DNA of 64,000 nucleotides from the NCBI RefSeq assembly GCF_902498065.1, contig NZ_CABVIR010000001.1, positions 682,001 through 746,000 of the forward strand. The letters run 5' to 3'. The notes beneath the pieces were generated by a model that saw only the letters and a list, made by a program, of their open reading frames with translations, was not told the DNA's origin and did not search any database. Positions 59,347 through 64,000 of this stretch are shown here, piece after piece. Every line of letters begins with the position of its first letter. Position 1 is the stretch's first letter. This DNA comes from Pseudomonas fluorescens. Its GTDB lineage: Bacteria > Pseudomonadota > Gammaproteobacteria > Pseudomonadales > Pseudomonadaceae. The position numbers were made by a program, and so were the translations under genes.

Positions 59347-60453
59347 TTAAACCTTAAACTGAACTATCGTACGGTCGCTAGTGCGTTGTTCCCACCAACG
59401 ATCACCGTCAAACCTGAAATGAGGATCTCTGATGAGTAACTTTGCTCTGCTTGGGCGCACTCCCTTAAGAAGCCCATTTTCCGCAGCGGTGTTTACCTGT
59501 CCGACGGTCATGGAATTACTGAACTCATCCCTGGCTTTCAATAAGTTACGATGATCAATTGATATAGGGACTTCTGGTAATTCTAATTGACTGTAAAACG
59601 ACTCTAATTCAAGTCCAAGTGTATCAGAGTAGCTGTTCTCGTCGGGTGTGAGCTTTCTCTGCATAAACGAAATCTTATTCCCTTTTTTAATCGAGACTTC
59701 GTCATAACCAAAGCCTATAACTGACTTAATCAGGGTGCTGTGTCCCTCGTTGGCTTTGATTCTATGAGTGACTTCATTAAAGCTATGAAGCGTGGTATCC
59801 AGGGTTGGGGTAAATGTAGTGACGTCCGTGTAGTTATTTTTGTTTTTAGTAACCGCACTAAATGTTAGTCCCGGGCCGCTTTTATAGACAGGCCGGCCTA
59901 ACATCCGGTTGAGGACGCCGGGGATTGTACCGTTCGGATCACTCAGATTGACGGGGTCCCCCAAACAATAAGCATATGCGTTCAATCCGCCCCTGCCAAA
60001 CGGACTAAGTCTGTCCGGACCGTTAAACCGCATCAACACCGGATTAAACCCTCGATACCCATTTCCCAACAAATAATGCCCCGTCACCGGGTCGGGCCGT
60101 TCGCCATTGAACCCTAACAGGCTGAGTAACCCGTTTTCAGGGTGGCGGTGGCCATAGGGTGAATAGGCGATGGGCTGGCACTGATGGTTCGCTTTAAGCG
60201 TGTGCAACACGGAGCGTTGTTGATCGGTGGCCAGCAGCGTGGTGTCGAGTGCATCGCCCTCACTTCGCTGCTGCGCCAACAGCCAGTCGTCGTGTTGGAC
60301 GATCGAATGCTGCAGCGCACCCTGTATCTCGGTGGCCAGGCGGCTTTTGCAGTAGAAACGCCGATGCTGTTGCGCGTCCTGCTGTGCATGGCCGATCAAC
60401 CGGTCGAGGGCGTCGTAGCGATAGTGGCAGAGGGGTTCGCGCAGTAATGGCAT
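59347..60453 (-). CDS. Short Rhs-core protein with C-terminal tip 2
   Basis: This 368-residue protein shares residues 1-147 with the neighbouring Rhs gene, then diverges after GGLNAYAYCLGDPVNLSDPNG. The 190-residue tip (GLTFSAVTKNKNNYTDV, GFGYDEVSIKKGNKISF, LLIRDPHFRFDGDRWWEQR) is richer in Asn, Lys, Ser and Thr and its DNA is AT-richer than the core, suggesting acquisition. No known toxin domain is recognised. The ATG at 60453 has CGGAG upstream; a TTG 18 codons earlier is open only in this copy. Confidence 0.8.
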   Translation of the reverse strand: MPLLREPLCHYRYDALDRLIGHAQQDAQQHRRFYCKSRLATEIQGALQHSIVQHDDWLLAQQRSEGDALDTTLLATDQQRSVLHTLKANHQCQPIAYSPYGHRHPENGLLSLLGFNGERPDPVTGHYLLGNGYRGFNPVLMRFNGPDRLSPFGRGGLNAYAYCLGDPVNLSDPNGTIPGVLNRMLGRPVYKSGPGLTFSAVTKNKNNYTDVTTFTPTLDTTLHSFNEVTHRIKANEGHSTLIKSVIGFGYDEVSIKKGNKISFMQRKLTPDENSYSDTLGLELESFYSQLELPEVPISIDHRNLLKARDEFSNSMTVGQVNTAAENGLLKGVRPSRAKLLIRDPHFRFDGDRWWEQRTSDRTIVQFKV

Positions 60454-60535
60454 GGGGATGCTCCGAAGGTTCAACGTGCCTTCGATCAGTATTGGCGATT
60501 TCGCCAATGGCTGGGAACTAGCAGAACTGATAGGT
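60011..60535. repeat. Rhs core direct repeat, copy 2
   Basis: Second copy of the segment at 58716-59240, including the 5' part of the Rhs gene, its leader and the boundary palindrome (60518-60533). Confidence 0.92.
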
Positions 60536-60584
60536 CGTTCCGGTTCTTACCGAAATCCATGGGCCAGTCGTTTCAGCGCCAACT

Positions 60585-61490
60585 TCAGCCGCTGTAAACA
60601 TCCGCCGGCTCGGTCAACACCTTCCTGAACGTCTCCACCAACGGTCGCAAATTAACCCGATGCCAGGCCGCCCACAGCGGCGTGGTAAAGGAAATCCACG
60701 GCACCTCGCGCAGCACCACACCCGGTGGCGCGTTTCGACTCAAACCTTTCTGAATCATCGCGATTCCCAGCCCCGACGCCACCAGCCCCAGCGCAGTGAA
60801 CGGTTCGGTCGCCTCCATGCGGATGTCCGGGGTAAAACCGGCGCGGATGCAGGCGCTGATGAAGTCGTCTCGGCTCGCACAGTTCTGGCGGTGTTGCACG
60901 CCAATCCATTCCTGATTGGCCAGGTCTGCCGGGCCCCATGTTGCTTGGCGGGCGAGGGGATGATGCTCGGGCAAGGCCAGCAGCATAGGGTCGTCCAGCA
61001 CCTGAAAACCCAGCAGGTCCGGATCGTCGGCGACGGGCGGTTCGCTAACCAGTGCGATATCGAGGCTACGCTGACGCAGGCCTTCGAGTTGTTCGGCGGA
61101 GCTGAGGTTGTATAGCGCGACGTGCACGTTCGGCCGGTCGACCCGCAGCACGCGCAAGGCATTCGGCAGGACGCCGGCATGCATGGCGTTCTCGATGTAG
61201 CCGATGCACAAACCGCCTTCTTCACCACGACCCAGGCGTTTGCCAAGGGATTCCAGGCGATTGGCGTGGGTCAGCAGGGCGCGGGTTTCGGCGAGGAACG
61301 TCTGACCGTCGCGGGTCAGCCGAATGCGTTGCTGGCTGCGTTCGAACAGGGTCAGGCCCAGGCGTTCCTCGAGCTGGGCGATCTGTCGGCTCAGGGGCGA
61401 TTGGGAAATGTGCAGGCGTTCGGCGGCGCGACCGACGTGTTCTTCTTCGGCGACGGCGACGAAGTAGCGCAATTGGCGGATGTCGATCAT
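60585..61490 (-). CDS. LysR family transcriptional regulator
   Basis: This 301-residue regulator has an N-terminal helix-turn-helix (MIDIRQLRYFVAVAEEEHVGRAAERLHISQSPLSRQIAQLEERLGLTLFER) and an effector domain related to CatR/BenM-type LysR proteins (PEHHPLARQATWGPADLANQEWI). The ATG at 61490 is at the domain start. It is divergent from the aldo-keto reductase/SDR/SRPBCC operon, its likely target. Confidence 0.9.
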   Translation of the reverse strand: MIDIRQLRYFVAVAEEEHVGRAAERLHISQSPLSRQIAQLEERLGLTLFERSQQRIRLTRDGQTFLAETRALLTHANRLESLGKRLGRGEEGGLCIGYIENAMHAGVLPNALRVLRVDRPNVHVALYNLSSAEQLEGLRQRSLDIALVSEPPVADDPDLLGFQVLDDPMLLALPEHHPLARQATWGPADLANQEWIGVQHRQNCASRDDFISACIRAGFTPDIRMEATEPFTALGLVASGLGIAMIQKGLSRNAPPGVVLREVPWISFTTPLWAAWHRVNLRPLVETFRKVLTEPADVYSG

Positions 61491-61607
61491 GTCAGACCTG
61501 TAGGGACTCAAGTGCTGCGCATTATGTCTTGGACGGTCCGAACGTCGCAATCTACGATCTGCTCAACGGTCATTCAACTGACCTCTGAAACTGACGAGGA
61601 TTGAATC

Positions 61608-62624
61608 ATGAGCTTGAAAGACAAACTGCCCGGCGCGCTGGGCTTCGGTACCGCGCCATTGGGCAACATGTTCCGCGCCATCCCTGAAGAAGAAGCGCTG
61701 GCCACTGTTCACGCGGCCTGGGATGCCGGCGTGCGTTACTTCGATACGGCACCGTTTTACGGTTCGGGCCTGTCGGAGATTCGTCTGGGCGCGGCGTTGG
61801 CCCAATACAACCGTGACGACTATGTGCTGAGCAGCAAAGTCGGGCGGGTGATTCTTGAAGAAGTCGAAGACGCGGCGGCCCGTGATCTGGGTGAGAAGAG
61901 CGGTGTGTTCGAACACGGCCGCCCGAACAAGATCGTCAACGACTACAGCGCCGACGCGACGATGCGTTCGATTGAAGACAGCCTCAAACGTCTGCAGACC
62001 GATCGCCTGGACATTGTCTGGGTGCACGACATCGCGCAGGATTTCTACGGTGATCAATGGCTGGAATACTTCAATCAGGCCCGTATCGGCGCTTTCAAAG
62101 TGCTGACCCGTTTGCGCGAAGAAGGCGTGATCAAGGGTTGGGGACTGGGGGTGAACAAAGTGGAACCGTGCGAATTGACCCTCGATCTGACCGAAGCCCA
62201 ACCAGACGGTTTTCTGCTGGCGGGGCGCTACACGCTGCTCGACCACGACCGTGCCTTGCAACGCCTGATGGACGCCGCGCTGGCGCAGAACGTCGAGATC
62301 GTCGTCGGCGGACCCTACAGCTCGGGCATCCTGGCCGGCGGCGCGCACTTCGAATACCAGAAGGCCAGCCCGGCGATCATCCATAAAGTCGAGCAGATCA
62401 AAGGTATCGCAGCGGCTCACGGGGTCGACATCAAGGCCGCCGCGTTGCAGTTCTCCCTGGCTAACCCGGCGGTTGCCGCGGTGATTCCAGGTTCCAGCCG
62501 TCCGCAGCGGATTGCCGAAGACGTGGCCGCGTTGTCGGCGGTGATTCCCGCTGCGTTCTGGCAAGCCATGCGCGAAGCGAAACTGGTGTCCGAACGCGCT
62601 CCATTACCCATCGCAGGAGTTTGA
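61608..62624 (+). CDS. Aldo/keto reductase (D-threo-aldose 1-dehydrogenase-like)
   Basis: This 338-residue TIM-barrel enzyme has GFGTAPLGNMFRAIPEEEALATVHAAWDAGVRYFDTAPFYGSGLSE, with the catalytic Asp and Tyr, then SSKVGR (Lys) and WVHDI (His). It resembles the L-fucose/D-threo-aldose dehydrogenase and pyridoxal dehydrogenase group. First gene of a three-gene operon; a GAGGATTG site precedes the ATG. The next gene starts two bases after the stop. Confidence 0.88.
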   Translation: MSLKDKLPGALGFGTAPLGNMFRAIPEEEALATVHAAWDAGVRYFDTAPFYGSGLSEIRLGAALAQYNRDDYVLSSKVGRVILEEVEDAAARDLGEKSGVFEHGRPNKIVNDYSADATMRSIEDSLKRLQTDRLDIVWVHDIAQDFYGDQWLEYFNQARIGAFKVLTRLREEGVIKGWGLGVNKVEPCELTLDLTEAQPDGFLLAGRYTLLDHDRALQRLMDAALAQNVEIVVGGPYSSGILAGGAHFEYQKASPAIIHKVEQIKGIAAAHGVDIKAAALQFSLANPAVAAVIPGSSRPQRIAEDVAALSAVIPAAFWQAMREAKLVSERAPLPIAGV

Positions 62625-62626
62625 GC

Positions 62627-63424
62627 ATGAAGATCGATCTGACGGGGAAACTCGCCATTGTCAGCGGCAGCACCGCCGGCATTGGCCTGGGTATCAGCAA
62701 GGCGCTGGCCGAGTCCGGTGCCACGGTGGTGGTGATCGGCCGCGAGACGACCAAGGTCGAGCAAGCGCTGGCAAGCATTCGCCAGAGCGTGCCGGGCGCG
62801 CAACTGCGTGGCCTGACGGCGGACCTCGGCACCGCCGAAGGGGCCGAGCAGTTGTTCGCCGCCGAGCCACGAGCAGACATTCTGGTGAACAACCTCGGAA
62901 TCTTTAACGAGGTGGATTTCTTCGACACGCCAGACAGCGAATGGACGCGGTTTTATGAGGTCAACGTGATCTCCGGTGTGCGTCTGTCGCGGCATTATGT
63001 GCCGGAGATGGTCAAGCAGGGCTGGGGCCGGGTGATTTTCCTGTCCTCGGAATCCGGGATCGCGATCCCGGCAGACATGCTCAACTACGGCGTGACCAAA
63101 AGCGCTAACCTCGCGGTGTCTCATGGTTTGGCCAAACGGCTGGCGGGTACTGGCGTGACGGTCAATGCGATCCTGCCGGGGCCGACCCTGACCGATGGCC
63201 TGGAGCAGATGCTCAAGGACGCCACGGCCGAATCGGGGCGCAGTGTGCGCGAAGAGGCCGATGCGTTTGTGCGCAAGGCCCGGCCGACGTCGATCATCCA
63301 GCGCGTGGCGGACGTCGAGGAAGTCGCGAACCTGGTGGCTTACATCGCTTCGCCGTTGTCCTCGGCTACTACGGGCGCGGCATTGCGTGTGGACGGTGGC
63401 GTGGTCGACAGCCTGGCGATCTGA
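62627..63424 (+). CDS. Short-chain dehydrogenase/reductase (SDR)
   Basis: This 265-residue SDR has the motifs LAIVSGSTAGIGLGISKALAESG, ILVNNLGIF, catalytic Ser (FLSSESGI) and Tyr-x3-Lys (YGVTKSANL), ending ATTGAALRVDGGVVDSL. NAD(P)-dependent oxidoreductase of unknown substrate. The ATG at 62627 follows CAGGAG, which lies inside the end of the preceding gene, so the two are coupled. Confidence 0.9.
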   Translation: MKIDLTGKLAIVSGSTAGIGLGISKALAESGATVVVIGRETTKVEQALASIRQSVPGAQLRGLTADLGTAEGAEQLFAAEPRADILVNNLGIFNEVDFFDTPDSEWTRFYEVNVISGVRLSRHYVPEMVKQGWGRVIFLSSESGIAIPADMLNYGVTKSANLAVSHGLAKRLAGTGVTVNAILPGPTLTDGLEQMLKDATAESGRSVREEADAFVRKARPTSIIQRVADVEEVANLVAYIASPLSSATTGAALRVDGGVVDSLAI

Positions 63425-63451
63425 ATTTTTTTGCTTGAGAGAGAGGACTAC

Positions 63452-63862
63452 ATGGCAACTGCATCAGCATTTATCGATATCCCGGCTTCGACCGACAGCG
63501 TTTGGCAATTGATTGGCGGCTTCAATTCGCTGCCGGACTGGCTGCCGTTCATTCCCAAAAGTGAACTGAGCGAAGGCGGGCGTGTGCGCAGTCTGCAAAC
63601 GGCCGATGGCGCAGTGGTGGTGGAACGGCTTGAGTCGTTTGATAACGCCGGGAAGACGTACAGCTACTCGATTGTGCAGGCACCGTTTCCGGCGACGGAT
63701 TATCTGGCGACGATCCGCGTCGAAGCACGAGGCGAGGGTGCCCGGGTGACGTGGTCGGGTCGGTTTGCGCCGGTGGGTGTGAGTGAGGAAGAAGTGGCGG
63801 CGCTGTTTGCCGGCATTTATCAGGGTGGTCTTGAGGCTTTACGGGCAAACTACCCCGCCTGA
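63452..63862 (+). CDS. SRPBCC family protein (polyketide cyclase/START-like)
   Basis: This 136-residue helix-grip protein (ATASAFIDIPASTDSVWQLIGGFNSLPDWLPFIPKSELSEGGRVR, GVSEEEVAALFAGIYQGGLEAL) resembles small SRPBCC/polyketide cyclase-2 proteins that hold hydrophobic ligands. It is the third gene of the operon with the aldo-keto reductase and SDR; GAGAGGA precedes the ATG. Confidence 0.88.
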   Translation: MATASAFIDIPASTDSVWQLIGGFNSLPDWLPFIPKSELSEGGRVRSLQTADGAVVVERLESFDNAGKTYSYSIVQAPFPATDYLATIRVEARGEGARVTWSGRFAPVGVSEEEVAALFAGIYQGGLEALRANYPA

Positions 63863-63876
63863 TTTCGCCATCAATC

Positions 63877-63969
63877 CCTGTGGGAGCGGGCTTGCCCGCG
63901 ATGGCGGAGTGTCGGGCAGTATAATTTTGTCTGTCCGGTCGCTATCCCGGGCAAGCCCGCTCCCACAGG
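63877..63969. repeat. REPIN (inverted REP doublet)
   Basis: cctgtgggagcgggcttgcc and ggcaagcccgctcccacagg are perfect inverted ends of a 93-base element after the SRPBCC gene, the same family as at 46658-46751 and 48789-48881. Confidence 0.95.
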
Positions 63970-64000
63970 TTTTGTATCAGTTCAGGAGATCCGGGTCAGG

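Noticed and set aside
1-64000. tRNA, rRNA or prophage genes
   Set aside because: No rRNA or tRNA-like cloverleaf sequence, phage structural gene or integrase was seen on either strand.

Overview
The window is GC-rich chromosomal DNA of a Pseudomonas, most likely from the P. fluorescens group. The evidence is the gene content (a D-galactose 1-dehydrogenase of the P. fluorescens type, several FecI/FecR/TonB-receptor signalling modules, a DUF2388 protein, tandem Ohr proteins, MXKDX and CigR-like secreted proteins) and many REP palindromes of the 'gtgggagcgggcttgcccgc' kind. I saw no rRNA, tRNA, CRISPR array, integrase or complete transposase.

Layout. 1-9.9 kb holds ordinary metabolic and regulatory genes: MerR, an epimerase-like SDR, a DUF4157-like secreted protein, galactose dehydrogenase, an Lrp regulator divergent from a lactate-permease-family transporter, a VOC protein, three small (mostly exported) proteins, and a nitrilase/GFA pair divergent from an HxlR regulator. 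10.2-25.2 kb is accessory. It starts and ends with two copies of a gene for a secreted protein made almost entirely of a perfect 13-residue repeat (10 and 7 copies). Between them lie cupins, a TetR/DJ-1 pair, a run of integron-type cassettes (four attC-like sites, no integrase, two damaged cassette genes), a dmeR-dmeF type metal-efflux operon, an ArsR-controlled oxidoreductase operon with two matching operators, a chemoreceptor, two acidic disordered proteins, a MITE-like element and an alpha/beta hydrolase.

25.2-35.8 kb: a 5'-truncated LysR gene abutting a periplasmic binding protein, a small protein behind a structured leader, a MATE exporter, an exported alpha/beta hydrolase, a PhnDCEE-type (possibly selenate) ABC transporter, tandem Ohr genes and YceI. 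35.8-44.3 kb: two complete ECF sigma / anti-sigma / TonB-receptor modules in series, i.e. two cell-surface iron-siderophore sensing and uptake systems. 44.5-57.2 kb: GNAT; a DmpA-type peptidase and polyamine-binding protein divergent from a LuxR regulator; an rRNA-type methyltransferase; a cytochrome b / molybdenum oxidoreductase / MXKDX operon; a response regulator, HAD, ICMT, GlxA/AraC, SDR, DUF2388 and DinB genes.

57.1-64 kb: a LysR regulator, then two tandem short Rhs genes with the same core and different C-terminal tips, bounded by a 16-base near-palindrome that occurs three times, then a LysR divergent from an aldo-keto reductase / SDR / SRPBCC operon. The most unusual items are the paired 13-residue-repeat secreted proteins, the integrase-less attC array and the tandem Rhs units. 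Gene identities come from reading the translated sequences without a database search.
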